Assembly: GCA_030407315.1 (NCBI GenBank)
Contig: JALQPE010001914.1
Coordinates: forward strand, 1-64,000
Direction: 5' to 3'
DNA: 64,000 nt
Source of the DNA: Asparagopsis taxiformis
Lineage: Eukaryota > Rhodophyta > Florideophyceae > Bonnemaisoniales > Bonnemaisoniaceae
A program made the translations under genes and the position numbers. This document shows positions 40,790 through 51,840 of this stretch, one piece after another. Position 1 is the first letter of the stretch. Every line of letters starts with the position of its first letter. The notes below the pieces were generated by a model that was not told the DNA's origin, did no database searches, and saw only the letters and a program-made list of their open reading frames with translations.

Positions 40790-43185
40790 GAAGCTCGTTC
40801 GTCATCGTGACTCGTTTCCGCCTCGAGTGGCGTTTCGTCAGCGGAGGTCGTCACGTAGACTCCGCTGCGGCCATTACGCTGGCCATTCCGTTCGTTCGCC
40901 CACGGGCGGGGGTCACGTCGGTCATTACGAAAATCGCCGCGGCGCCTGTCGAAGGGCCCTCCCCCGTCACGATTGGGGTTTCGGAGTATCGTAGGCGGCG
41001 TGCCGTACCTCCGCGGGGTCACGTTCCCTCGCTCGCCAGGTCGTTCCTGGTTACGTTTAGCCATTCGTTGGCGGAAGTACTCAGCCTGACGTGGGTTGCT
41101 CTTCACGTGGAAGAGGTAGTACTTGTACGCGAAAAAGATCCGTTGATCTGGCGTCAGACGCGGACACGTAAACGTCGAGTGGCCATCTTCGCGGCATGAC
41201 CAACACGACAGCGTCCAGTAATCATTCGGGATTACGGAGTGCGCCAATTGCGTCTGCTCGCTCGTGAGCTTCGGCACGTCCTCGCATGGACGGTTCAATC
41301 GAGCTTCGAGCTCGTCCGGCTTTTCGTTTGCCGTTTTCGTATCGTTGGGCGGCGGCCCGTTCGTGAAGAGGATCGCCTCCAAATTCTCGGCAACGTGAAC
41401 CGCAGCGAGCGACACGTCGTCGTCGTCCCTCGCGGGGATGTTCGGGTTACCATCGTGGTAACTGGGCTCGTTAGCCCGTTCATTACGTAAGTACGCGGAC
41501 TCATCGTAGTCCGCGAACTTCCTCGACTCGTGGTCGGAAATAGCCAACGTAGGCTTCACCGGAAACCGCACTTTCGGTTTCGCGGCTGACGCGACAGCTG
41601 CCGTACGTGCACGGAAGGTCGTTCCTTCGGCCGTCGCCAATCGTCTCACAACGGTGAGGTCGTTCCTCTCTCGTTCGGGGAGTGACCGGAGTCGTTCCGT
41701 CACTGCTGCCCGCGTCGAGGGCAGCAACCCACGTACGTAGTGGTGAACGAGGAGTCGATCCGTAAACACGTAGTTACACGCCCGCGTGGCGGTGTCGAGT
41801 CTATCAGCGTACTGATTCTCGTCCTCGTTAGGACTCTGCGTGATCATCGTGACCTTTTCGTAGGCCTCCTGCAGCACGTCGTCTTGCAGGTATCGTTTGA
41901 TCAACGCGTTGATTACGTGAGGCCACGAGAACCTCTTCGTCGGATCAGTCGTGATCACACCAGTCGTACACTGGGAATCGTAGAACCGTCGGGCGTCCCC
42001 TTCGAGGAAGAAGTGCAGCGCACGTACTGCCACTCCCTCGCACACTCCGAGTGTGCTGAACCCATCACGTATTTGGGCGAGGAATCCGAGTAACGTAATC
42101 GGATTCCGGCCGGAGAACGGCTTTAACGTAGGGAAAAGTCCCTCCAGCTCACGTTTGAGCTTATGTACGCTTTGACTCTCGTTCACGTAGAGATGTTCAC
42201 GTACATCGTTAAGTCGGTACATGCGGTACGACACCACGTTCGCAAATGCGTCGAGCATTGTCGTGTGCTCTGCCAACGCGTGGCAAACGGGTCCGAGGGC
42301 GTTCCCTGGTAAGCGTACCGCGTCGGCACGTTCGTTTTCGTGGACTCGCGTGTCCGTCGTGCCGAACGTACCCAGCCACGGAATGTACGTCTCACGTGGC
42401 GGGGGAGCTCTCGTATCGAATTGCGCAGCACGTGCTGCGTCCGCCGACCGCGCGTGGTCTGGCGTATCGTTAAAACGTAATTGCCTTCGTGGCGTCTCGT
42501 CGGGGTGGGCGATGGCTCGTTGCACTGTCGCCCCCCTTCCGTACGTTGTCGGGGTCGTCGGACCGGGTGTTGGTGGGTATCCTCCCGGAACGGCCGGGGA
42601 GGATTGCGAGTTATAGGCGCGCGAGCCTTCGTAATTCGGATCGCTTCCGCTCGGCGGAGCGGAACGTCCGGCGACGATTTCGTTGAATACTACGACAAAC
42701 GAGTCGAGTCTTCCCTCCACGGCGGAGAGGCGGTTTCGTAAATCTTCGTTTTCCCGTTCGAGGGTCGCTGAGCGTTCACGTAACGCACGAGCTTCGCGCT
42801 CCGAGACTCCGAGTCTCTGCCTTACGGCTTCGTCGACGGCCGCGTCGCTCGCCCTTTCGATGTGACCTCGAAGGTCTTCGTACACTACGCGTAGTGCCGT
42901 GGGAGTCACGTTCCCTTCGTTGAGCTGACCGCGCGTTGCGGGGTCCATACTCACGGACTCAAACGGGCTTACCGTACGTGGTAGCTGGCCGATCGCCTCG
43001 ATATCCGGCGGGATAGATCGATCAGTCGCGAAGATCGCTTCTGCTGACAAGGCCACGTCGGCTTCGGCGTCTGCTGACGTTGGCAACGGTTGCCTGGGCG
43101 ACGCGCTGGAATTCGACACAGCGTAATTCATAGACCGTCGTCTGTAGCGTAGCACGTAGCTTTTCGTTAACGTAAAAGAGCTCAA
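40729..43185 (-). CDS. Gypsy A gag polyprotein
   Basis: 818 residues, open from end to end. An N-terminal coiled coil (around 125-165, with EREARALRERSATLERENEDL) precedes a retrotransposon capsid-like region near 330-520 (containing LFPTLKPFSG and FFLEGDARRFYDSQC). A nucleocapsid zinc knuckle C-x2-C-x4-H-x4-C occupies 661-674, followed by an arginine-rich tail. The protein would form the virus-like particle and bind element RNA. Its 3' end overlaps pol in a -1 relationship. Codons are markedly CpG-rich, unlike the genes of Elements 2 and 3. Confidence 0.85.
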   Translation of the reverse strand: MSSFTLTKSYVLRYRRRSMNYAVSNSSASPRQPLPTSADAEADVALSAEAIFATDRSIPPDIEAIGQLPRTVSPFESVSMDPATRGQLNEGNVTPTALRVVYEDLRGHIERASDAAVDEAVRQRLGVSEREARALRERSATLERENEDLRNRLSAVEGRLDSFVVVFNEIVAGRSAPPSGSDPNYEGSRAYNSQSSPAVPGGYPPTPGPTTPTTYGRGATVQRAIAHPDETPRRQLRFNDTPDHARSADAARAAQFDTRAPPPRETYIPWLGTFGTTDTRVHENERADAVRLPGNALGPVCHALAEHTTMLDAFANVVSYRMYRLNDVREHLYVNESQSVHKLKRELEGLFPTLKPFSGRNPITLLGFLAQIRDGFSTLGVCEGVAVRALHFFLEGDARRFYDSQCTTGVITTDPTKRFSWPHVINALIKRYLQDDVLQEAYEKVTMITQSPNEDENQYADRLDTATRACNYVFTDRLLVHHYVRGLLPSTRAAVTERLRSLPERERNDLTVVRRLATAEGTTFRARTAAVASAAKPKVRFPVKPTLAISDHESRKFADYDESAYLRNERANEPSYHDGNPNIPARDDDDVSLAAVHVAENLEAILFTNGPPPNDTKTANEKPDELEARLNRPCEDVPKLTSEQTQLAHSVIPNDYWTLSCWSCREDGHSTFTCPRLTPDQRIFFAYKYYLFHVKSNPRQAEYFRQRMAKRNQERPGERGNVTPRRYGTPPTILRNPNRDGGGPFDRRRGDFRNDRRDPRPWANERNGQRNGRSGVYVTTSADETPLEAETSHDDERASWAHDDDVSNGPAPENDQAM

Positions 43186-43633
43186 CCTCGTTGGTTGTCG
43201 TTATGCTCGTAGCAACTTCTAGGTCGAGAGACCAGTGTGGAACAACGTTAGTTCTAGATAGCTGGTACGAGCTACGGACACGCTGTCCTTACGAAACGAA
43301 ACGAGCAGTCCACCCGCTGGTGTTTGACTGTATTGTTAGAACGGTAGAAGGTAGAGTGGTTAGCGAGTAGACACGAGCGTCACGACGCAACAATCCACGC
43401 GAGGATTACGTTAGCAAACGAGGTGGTACGTCACCGGAGGCGCTCTCAACCAAGCCCGGAGGCACTACACGCAATCAGCCTTACGTGCGGCGATGGGTAG
43501 GGAGTACGCAGCTCGACGGAGACGAAGCCTCGTTAGGCAGAACGTAAACGTAAAACGTAGAAGTCAGTCGTAGACTAGAGCCGTTGCCCGTTCGATGAAT
43601 TGTCCCCTTTCCCTCCCGGCACGATGCCAATAC

Positions 43634-43641
43634 CTATATAG
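43634..43641 (-). promoter_or_regulatory. TATA-like box upstream of gypsy A gag
   Basis: CTATATAG about 450 bp upstream of the gag start on the minus strand, in the place expected of a promoter in the 5' LTR. LTR limits could not be drawn, so the role is inferred from position only. Confidence 0.4.
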
Positions 43642-43735
43642 CCACGATGGCATCGCTTTACAGTGTAAACACTGCTCGTAACGTCCCCGAATGGGAAAGG
43701 ACCTTGTGGGTCACACGTAGGGACCCGTTGGTCCG

Positions 43736-44623
43736 TTGGCCGTTGCCAGTACGTTCGTTGCACACGTGTGCCGGTTGCGCGCGCGCATGCGCCAGCAATG
43801 TTCGTGCATTGCTGTCGCCGGTCGTGTCCGCCGAAATTCGAATTCCGCGGAAAACGTAAATATTTGCAATTTCGGAATTGCCACGTATACTACATCCGAC
43901 AAAGGCTCTGAGCCATCCGTAAACGGTGATGACGGTACTCCGCGTCAGCCTCCCGCTGTGAACATCCTACGTGGAGAGTTATCCGGTCGGGAGTTGATGT
44001 CATTCCCGGAGGTGCGGCGGTTGGCCAATGAGATTGGTGATGGTACGGTTACTTCCGTCTTCGTGTCGGCCAATGGGCGTTTCCTTGTGGATTCTGCGTT
44101 GGAGACGCTTGCGCTCACGTGCGCCACGTTGGCCAATCGCTATAAGCAGGGACGCGAGCAGAGTAATGCCGCCCGAGAGCACCTCCGAGAGGAGCGAGGA
44201 CGACGCCGCGTGGCGGATAAGGAGATAGAGGCCGCACGCCTGGAAGCCGCAGAATTGCGTACCCGGATTGGGGAGTTGGAAGGCGAATTGGATGACGCTA
44301 GGCGTCTGCTGGAGCAAGCGGCTTCAGCCACGCGCGACATTCCCGGAGAGGGTGGCGAAGAGGCGGCTCAGCCTGGTTACTTACGTCTTCGTGCCAGGTC
44401 TCCCGATGAGGGTCTTCCCGATCGCAATGTGCGTACTCGTCTTCGTTCCCCTAAGGGTGCCGCTGTTGCTCGTAATCCTTTGCTTGCGCAATTGGATGCC
44501 CGACTAGGGTCGCCTGAGTCGCCAGATGTTTTCTCCGCGTTCCGCGTCCGTCCCTGTAGTTGGGTTACCCGCACCTGCGGTCGCGCCTTCGCATGGCCCT
44601 GTGCCTGCCCGTCGTCGGGGTAG
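43736..44623 (+). CDS. Unidentified coiled-coil, gag-like ORF
   Basis: 295 residues on the plus strand between two minus-strand gypsy elements. The true start is probably later than 43736, since composition changes near 43860. The region SFPEVRRLANEIGDG is followed by a long arginine/glutamate/alanine-rich coiled coil (about 125-195) and then proline/arginine-rich sequence; the C-terminal 40 residues change character and may follow a frameshift. The build resembles the N-terminal part of gypsy gag proteins such as that of gypsy A, but there is no zinc knuckle and no direct similarity I can name. It may be a truncated gag of a third retrotransposon. Confidence 0.4.
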   Translation: MAVASTFVAHVCRLRARMRQQCSCIAVAGRVRRNSNSAENVNICNFGIATYTTSDKGSEPSVNGDDGTPRQPPAVNILRGELSGRELMSFPEVRRLANEIGDGTVTSVFVSANGRFLVDSALETLALTCATLANRYKQGREQSNAAREHLREERGRRRVADKEIEAARLEAAELRTRIGELEGELDDARRLLEQAASATRDIPGEGGEEAAQPGYLRLRARSPDEGLPDRNVRTRLRSPKGAAVARNPLLAQLDARLGSPESPDVFSAFRVRPCSWVTRTCGRAFAWPCACPSSG

Positions 44624-45053
44624 CAGTGCTATTCCGCAGCGCGGCTTGCGTCGCAATCCCACCTTCGCTAGGGTTCCAACCCGTCATCCTAGTCCATCGA
44701 CGAACGTGCGTGCGTTTGCCTCTACGGCACCCTCCGCATCCCAGCGGCCTCGGCCTTCGAGCCATTATCGTCGCTAGGGACAGGCAATTGCCTCCGCACA
44801 AACCTCTAAGGGTAGTTTGAATACGCTTTTGCGTTGCGCCTTCGCTCATCAGGTAGTCCTGAGGCACCTCTGAGGTACATTAAAGATGCATCATCATGAT
44901 GACGTATGGATTGTTTGTTGAAAGCCCTGTTAGCCAGATTTCCATTTTTCCAAAAATCTTAATTTCCACAATGGATCCGGTTGGCGGTGATAAAGTGCGC
45001 CCTTTCTGGGCTGACCTTCCGAGGCTCGGTAGCTCCACCCGGTGGATATCTTG

Positions 45054-48000
45054 TTAGGTTCTCGTCCCTGAGGGGTTATGCGACTTCTTCCCACTTCTGG
45101 GTGTGCGCGTGCGCGTTCGGCGCGGTGGCCTGTCACCCTTACGGTGTTGCGTTCGACGGAAGTACCGTGATGCCCATTCGGGGGGAACATTCGCTCGTTG
45201 CGTCCATGTTGGCTTGCGGTAGCCATACCACTTCACAAGGAACCATTGTTCCCCATCGTCGTCAGTGACGTAGTCTATAAGGTCATCGATAGGATACTCC
45301 TCATCCGAGGTTGCCCGTTTGGCATCGCCACTTCCCTCTGGGGTTTCCTTCGTCCCTTCAGGGAGTGCTGCTTGTTCCGAGTTCGGTTGGGTGCCCGGTG
45401 GCGCTTTCTCTTCTTCTCCATTGGGAGTGGTTTCCAAGGACCCTATGGGGTTCGCCGTCGCCTTTGAGCGAGTGTTTCGACCCTGTTTGGGGTTTGCCAC
45501 ATGGGTGGGTGCTTGTCTTGTTCGCTTCGCGGTGCGCGGATTCGTTCCCGCTAAAGGGTTTGCCTCTCGTTGAGGGGTAGTCGGCGTCTGTGGGCGTGCA
45601 TAGCTTAAGCGTCGCTTGTTCGCGTTTCCGCGAGTTGGATGCCTTTGGGCCGAGTCTGTGGCGTCAGTGCCTGCCATATTTTGGCGAGTTGTTCGCCTGT
45701 GCGATGGATGAGCCCTGTCGGGGTTGGTACTTTGGTCCGCATCTGCCTGGGCAGCGCGTGCGTCTCTACTTCATAGGCTTCTTCGCAATTGTGTGCGGTC
45801 GCGGTTGGTTGGCACCTGGTGCATGGGTGAACGACTTGGGTCGTGTGCGTCGCTCCCAATTGTGGGTGAGTTACCGAAAGGGGTACGACTACTAGGTTCA
45901 TCCCGAGAGGAAGTTGCAAAATTTTGGCTTACGCGCATAGCGTCTGGGGCCCCCTCCTGAAGGGTGGTTTGTCCCAAACCACTACCTTCTTGGTTTGTCC
46001 TAATTGTAGGTTGCTGCGAAAGCGGTGGATGACCAGTGGTGGGTAGTTCCTGAGTAGGAGTTGGCGGAAGTGATTCGCTTTGTGCGTTCTGTTGGTCTCC
46101 CGGTGGTTGGTGGTATTTCGTGTTTGACGACGGTGCGTTAATACATAATGGTGTTTGTGGCGCGCTAGCGGAAGGTTGTGTCCGTGGGGATGGTTGTTCG
46201 TTCGGCCGGGGGGCGAGTGCAACTCTGTCGAGGCTAACCTTTTCGGTGATATATCACCGAAAAGGTTAGCCTCGACATGGTATACCATCGCGGTCGATGT
46301 AAACTGTTCGCCGTCCTGCACGGATAACCCTATAGGGACCTTGGGCTATTGGCGTTAGCTTGTTCCGATCATGGACTTCTAGATTGTCCAGGTAGACATA
46401 ATTATCCGTTGTGATGAGTCGTTTAGACTTCCGGATCGACCGGTCGAAGTTACGCTTGTACCGTGCTTGCGCGCTGTGAAGGCGTTTACCTGCCATATCA
46501 ATGGTGTCCGTAATACGGCGTAAGAAGTCTTGCTTCGTGAACGCGTCCGGCGTTGCCCTCCTTTTCACCGAATGGTGTGTCGCATATGGCGGTGGAGGTC
46601 GGCTTAGGATTAGGTCGAAGGGTGTAGTTCCCGTTGTACGATGCACGTGCGTGTTGTACGCATACGTTAACGCTGATGGGTAGAAATCACATTCATCCTG
46701 GTTATCATTGACGTAATTACGTAGCATGCTCAACAGAGTACGGTTATACCGTTCGACTTGCCCATTTTTCTGGGGATGGTATGCCGTCGTGAAGACGTTC
46801 TTCGTTCCCAACTGGAGGCAGACAGACTGGAAGAACTTCGACGCAAATTGCGGACCGTTATCGGATAGTAATGTCCGTGGGGGACCATACTTAACCACCC
46901 AATGTGTACAAAAGGCTACTGCCACATGGTAAGCCGTAATGCTTCGCAGCGGAACCACCTGGGTTAGCTTGGTAAAGCGACACGAAATCACCAGTAGGTG
47001 CACGTTACCTTTCTTGGTACGAGGTAGAGGACCGAGGAGGTCAATTGCAACGTCATCCAATGGTGTGGTAGCTGGGAACAGCTGGAGGGTACTCGCATGT
47101 TTGCGCAACCGTAATCGGTTTCTCGCGCACGCTGAACAGCGTTCAACCGTTCCGGTTATGTCCGCAGCCATTGCAGGCCAGTAATAAGATAGGCGCATCG
47201 TGTCATACATGCGGTTCTGACCAGGATGTCCTGCTAGGATTCCGTGATGGCACATCGCCAATAGACGTTGCCGTAAGGCTTTGGGTACCACAATCTGGGA
47301 TGACCCGTCCAATTTGGACTTCCTACAAAGGACACCGTCTTCATCTTCGAAGAAGAGCGAGTCAGACTTCTGAGAGGCTAGAGCCTGTTGACAGAAGTCG
47401 TCAGATTGTTGCTCTTCGAGCCACTCCTTGCGAGTTATCGGGCTGAAGCTTTCCGTTTGCGGATGAGTTGTTAAGACGGGGGTAACGTTGCGATTAGGCG
47501 CCTCCTCGGCGTGGTCTCTTGCTAGAGAAAGGTCGTAGAACCAGACATCTGTGTCGTCATCGACTTCCATTTCACCTTGCGGTGCATGCGTGGCCAACAG
47601 AGTTGGTATTTCATCATCGATGATGACAGGCGTTTCGCCGTTAGTTTCAACCCGCGAAAGGGCGTCAGGTAGTTGGTGAACCCGACCGGGACGGTAGACT
47701 ATTTGATAGTCGAATTCCGCAAGTTGGAGGCGCCAACGGCAGAGTCTCCCTGAAGGGTCATTAATATTCATAAGCCAACGCAGTGCGTTATGGTCCGTCC
47801 TGACTACAAACTTTGTTTGCTCCAAGTATGGACGTAGGATAGTGACAGCCCATACTACGGCTAAGCATTCGCGCTCCGTAGGGGAGTATCCTCTTTCAGG
47901 TTTAGTCAGCGTACGCGACCAATAGCCAATTGGCTTGAGATCATTCTCTTCGTCTTGCTGCTGAAGCAGAGCGCATCCTATTTGGTACGCGGAAGCGTCC

Positions 48001-49665
48001 GTATCCACGGTGTAAGGATGACCCAACTTGGGTAGAGTCAGTATCGGCGGCTTGGTCATAACCTCCTTGAGAGCGTTGAACGCGCGTCGTTGGTCCTCGG
48101 TAGGAGGTTCTTTCCCGAATTTAGGGAGGCTGTCTTTGGTCAGCATTTCGTTCAAGGGGTGCGCGATTGCGGCATACCCTTTGATGAATCGTCGAAAGAC
48201 GCCACAGCTTCCGAGGAAGGATCGCATTTGCGTAGGCGTTTGCGGAAAGATCGCGTCAGCGATAGCCGAAGTGGCGTTCTGTGCGACAGCTAGCTTGCCT
48301 GGCATCACGACATGTCCCAGGTAGTCAACCTTCTTTTCGAAGAAATGACACTTTGTCAACTTCAGGGTGACACCTGCTTCCCGTAGGAGGGAGAGTACTT
48401 GGTCCACATGGTGGAGATGTTCGGCCTCGTCCCGAGAGAATACGACCACATCGTCTAAGTAAATCAGACAGGTCTGCCAGCGAACGCTGCTAAGAATAAT
48501 GTCGATGGCACGCTGAAACGTTGCCGGTGCATTCTTCAAGCCAAAAGGCAATCGTTTGAAACGATATGTCCCCAGATGGGAGGTGAATGCCGTTTTGTCA
48601 CGGTCGTCCTGTGCAACAGGTATCTGCCAATAGCCAGAATTACAATCCAGGGTGGTGAAAACCTGGGCATCTCCAAGGGAGTCAATACAATCATCCATTC
48701 CTGGAAGGGGGTACACATCATTGACTGTGATGTCGTTAAGACCTCTATAGTCGACGCAGAAGCGTAGTTTTCCATCCTTTTTCGGGACCAGTACCACTGG
48801 GCTAGCCCATTCGGAGGTCGACGGTTCGATCACTCCTTTTTCCAGCATGCTGGTTATTTCCTTACGGGCAATCTCTCGACGAGCGGGTCCCATCCGGTAG
48901 GGTTGTTGCCGTCGAGGCTTACTTCCTTCGATAATATCGATTCGGTGTTCCGTAGCGCGGATGTCTCCTAGGGATCCATCCCACATAGACTCGTGTCGAG
49001 ATAGCATGCTAAGGATGCGTTCCCTTAACGGGATTTGACCAAGGTGGTCTAGAGAGACTTCTTGCTTCCAACTTGATGGTTGTGTGGCCTCGGCCTCTTG
49101 CTCCTGATGGAGAGTGGTTACTATAGTGGAGGCCTCTTGGGAGGAAGGGGTAGAACGGCTGAGAGCCATGGGGCGCATTGGCCGTTCGGGTGCCCGAAGG
49201 GCATAGCCTATAACTGTCCTCTTTGGGAGGTACTTGTCGGATGTACCGAAGTTAGTTAGGATTGTTAGGAATTCTTGTCTCGGTATGACTTCCGCAACCC
49301 CATTCGGGATAGAGACACGATGTCGGTGAAGGATCCGATCTCTCGGAGAGAGTATACTCAAGCCGCCACCGGCGCAGACAACGGTAGTTGTCACTTGACT
49401 CCGCGGAGGAACATTCACACTTTGTGACAACCGAATGCCATGAGGCTGGCAGTCTAAGTTAATCCCATTAGAGGGTCGCGAGGCATCCACGTAGCACGAA
49501 AGGGTGGGGGATGTTTTACGCGTAGTCGACATTACTAGGATAGCTATCGACCCGCCGTCGTGAATATCAATTCGTTGGGCCCGGCACCTAATTGCGTCTA
49601 CGTGGGTATTCATTGCCCCAGTTCCCAAGATGAGGGGTACGTGTAGGACCAGCCGGGATGGCGGT
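45054..49665 (-). pseudogene. Gypsy B pol with C-terminal chromodomain (two stop sites)
   Basis: Numbered from the Met at 49628: the end of protease is followed by reverse transcriptase (SEWASPVVLVPKKDG at 272-286, YLDDV at 390-394), RNase H (TDAS 543-546, TEREC 584-588, TDHNAL 611-616), integrase zinc site (H795, H801, C831, C834) and the catalytic triad D863, D923 and E959. The linker then meets stops inside the palindrome near 46266, continues in the same frame to a TGA at 45771, and the same frame again encodes a chromodomain (YPIDDLIDYV...FLVKWYGYRKPTW) within 45677-45054. Chromodomains guide chromovirus insertion to marked chromatin. Two stop sites and the missing 5' part make it a pseudogene. 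Confidence 0.85.
46226..46277. repeat. 52-bp perfect palindrome inside gypsy B pol
   Basis: TGTCGAGGCTAACCTTTTCG plus GTGATA, followed directly by its exact reverse complement. One half encodes the expected continuation of the integrase tail (ITEKVSLDRVALAP, matching the ERVNSDRVAYAP region of gypsy A). The other half is the inverted copy and introduces stops. The frame is the same on both sides, so the net insertion is a multiple of three. Confidence 0.9.
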
Positions 49666-49667
49666 CA

Positions 49668-50634
49668 CTAAGAGAGTTCTAGAATCGCTTGCCTTGTCAG
49701 GGCGTGTTGAACCGTAACGCGCTCGTGAACTTGCGTTTCGCACGTCGCTCGGTCGCGGAGGCGATCGGGTGGTACAACGGCGGAACGCGCAGGGTCGATC
49801 GCAACACGGGATTCGCGGGCCGGCGCAAGCCGTGATCTCAGGGGGAGATCACCGAGTAAACTCGAGCTCAACACGATCCACGCAGGGGTCGTAAATCCCT
49901 GGCCTAGCGGTAGGCGACGCAACGCGCGGTCTCGCGGTGCGACGCAATTCGACAGTCGGTAAACGCGGCGCGCGCGCACGTATGTCGGCGATCGTGAGCA
50001 ATCCGCACGCAACGTTGTAACGCAATCGGTCCTCGCGACGCGCTCAACGCTTAACTCGTAGCTGCGAAAGTGCTGACTGTTTATTGGTAGGGTGCGAAGC
50101 CATGCGACCACTAATAGCTAACTTACTTGGGACAGTCTGTCCTTGTGTGGCCGGCCGGCGGCGGCCGCACGCTCGCACGCAAAAAAGGGAAATATTTTGG
50201 GAAAAAGACTTTCGTCATAAAAAACCCAAAAAGGGAAATAAAGGGAAATTCGCGGAAATCGCTACACGTGGCGCGGCTCGCGGTTTCGTGGCAACGTACG
50301 CGCGCACGCGCTCGCATTGACGCTCCGTGACACGTAATCAAGGCGCCACGCGTACGCTCGCTTACTAAACTAACTCAAACGGATGCTTGCGGACTAACGT
50401 AAACGCGCGCGCTCGCATCGGTTCCATCGACCAACTTAAATTGCGCCACACTCCCCCCGACTAACTTCACAGCGCGTCCTCGCGCGAAACGTTCTTGTGC
50501 ACACCTTCAGCTCTCTTCCGTCTTGTTCTCCTCTTCCAATCTTCTTCTTCTCTTCCATCCTTCTGTCTCCATTCCATCCTTCTTCTCCATCCCACGCGCG
50601 TTCGCTCCGTTAACGCCACACGCGCTCGCGCTTC
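49668..50634. other. GC-rich region without a recognised gene
   Basis: A minus-strand ORF at 49668-50110 (147 residues, arginine-rich) abuts gypsy B and may be a decayed protease or gag part, but no catalytic motif is intact. The sequence from 50120 to 50634 is CpG-rich with A-rich runs (AAAAAAGGGAAA) and resembles a retrotransposon leader upstream of the plus-strand ORF that follows. No RNA gene seen. Confidence 0.25.
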
Positions 50635-51276
50635 GTGATGTCGCGCGATAATAACGCTCTGCCGAGTTGGCTTCGCGCCGGCGCTGCGCCTCGCGACGAA
50701 CCGTCGACGCCCACGAACGCGTCTCCTCGCCCTGCGCGCATCGCGTTTCCTTCTCTTTCAAGCCCGGAGAGTCCCTATTACACGTCCATGGCGCAAGCAT
50801 CCTCCTCAACCGTACCCGTAACCGCGAGCGGCCGTGGCGTCGTCGCGCCGTCTGACGTTGTCGCTACGGTGGATGCGACCGCGACTCCAACTTCTGCGTC
50901 TGTTGCGCGTTCTGGGAGCGGCGTCCCGCTTCGTTCGGTTCCTGCGCCTGCGTCTGTTTCGCTTCCGTCGGCCGCGCAAGACGCTCCCGAGTCGATTCCG
51001 CGCGCGCGCTACGACGACCCGATCGCGTTCCGTTTCATGCCACGCCCTATGCCGACGTGGGCGGAATTGGGCCGTCGCCACTTCTACCCGCAGCGCTTTC
51101 AGTGGACGCGCATCGCTGATGTATCACGCTATGCCGTGTTACCCGGCCACAAGGATGCGCAAGCGGTGTGGGACGCGCGGCGCGAATCGGCGTTGTGCGA
51201 TTTGGCGGTCCCCGCGAACTTACCGTGCGACGCGTACACTACGGTGTTGAAAAGGGGGCCTCAGACAGTACGGTGA
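50635..51276 (+). CDS. Serine/alanine/proline-rich ORF, 3'-truncated by repeats
   Basis: 213 residues, beginning MSRDNNALPSWLR. The first 130 residues are low-complexity; from about 133 a denser segment follows (DPIAFRFMPRPMPTWAELGRRHF and on) that looks folded. The last few codons are read from the foldback element starting at 51259, so the original 3' end is lost or displaced. Strong CpG-rich codon use resembles gypsy A. It may be the start of a gag-type gene; no family was recognised. Confidence 0.4.
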   Translation: MMSRDNNALPSWLRAGAAPRDEPSTPTNASPRPARIAFPSLSSPESPYYTSMAQASSSTVPVTASGRGVVAPSDVVATVDATATPTSASVARSGSGVPLRSVPAPASVSLPSAAQDAPESIPRARYDDPIAFRFMPRPMPTWAELGRRHFYPQRFQWTRIADVSRYAVLPGHKDAQAVWDARRESALCDLAVPANLPCDAYTTVLKRGPQTVR

Positions 51277-51431
51277 GACAGTGATTTTTACTGTCTGAGA
51301 CAGTAAAAATCACTATGCGGCAAATGAAAATTAATGCCACACTTGGAGACAGTGATTTGCACTGTCTGGCAGACAGTACGGAACACTGTCTGCAGACAGT
51401 AAAAAACACTGTCTCACCGTACTGTCTGAGG
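51259..51431. mobile_element. Short foldback (MITE-like) element
   Basis: A 25-bp perfect inverted repeat (51259-51283 against 51407-51431, beginning CCTCAGACAGTACGG) encloses further ACTGTCT/AGACAGT palindromes. It interrupts the ORF at 50635. No clear target duplication was found. Confidence 0.6.
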
Positions 51432-51840
51432 CAGTGAATGGAGACAGTAAAAATAAATGATTTATTCAATAGTTGGATATGATGTAATTTACTGTACTGG
51501 GCAGTGTTGGCGGATAGTGTTTTGTATTGGCCAAGGCAACATGGCCGGATAGTGAAATACGCTGCCTGGGACAATAGATGGAACCAACACGGTGCACTGT
51601 CCTGAGCAGTACCTGGAGACAGTGATTTTCACTGTCCTGGGCAGTACCTGGAGACAGTGATTCTCACTGTCCTGGGCAGCACCTGTAGACAGTATTTCGT
51701 GCTGCCCTGGGCAGCACCTGTAGACAGTATTTTGTGCTGCACCTGGGCAGTACCCTGGAGCACCTGGAGACAGTATTTCGTGCTGCCCTGGGCAGCACCT
51801 GGAGACAGTAAAAGTAGTGTCCTGATATAGTAAAATTCGG
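51432..51840. repeat. Imperfect tandem repeat of GACAGT/CAGTACCTGG words
   Basis: Irregular units of roughly 33-36 bp combining GGAGACAGT, a short A/T part and CTGTCCTGGGCAG or CTGCCCTGGGCAG. They share the GACAGT word with the adjacent foldback element and probably grew from it. Confidence 0.75.

Larger units (their letters stand above)
44930..49665 (-). mobile_element. Gypsy B: Ty3/gypsy chromovirus, 5'-truncated and interrupted
   Basis: A minus-strand element less CpG-rich than gypsy A, carrying protease remnant, reverse transcriptase, RNase H, integrase and chromodomain in one frame. Gag and most of protease are missing: the frame opens at about 49665 after a TGA and joins different GC-rich sequence upstream. 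LTRs were not recognised. Confidence 0.8.

Noticed and set aside
12775..43900. LTR pair for gypsy A
   Set aside because: I compared 12775-13900 with 43200-43900 by eye and found no convincing shared terminal sequence, so no LTR is annotated. A self-alignment would decide.
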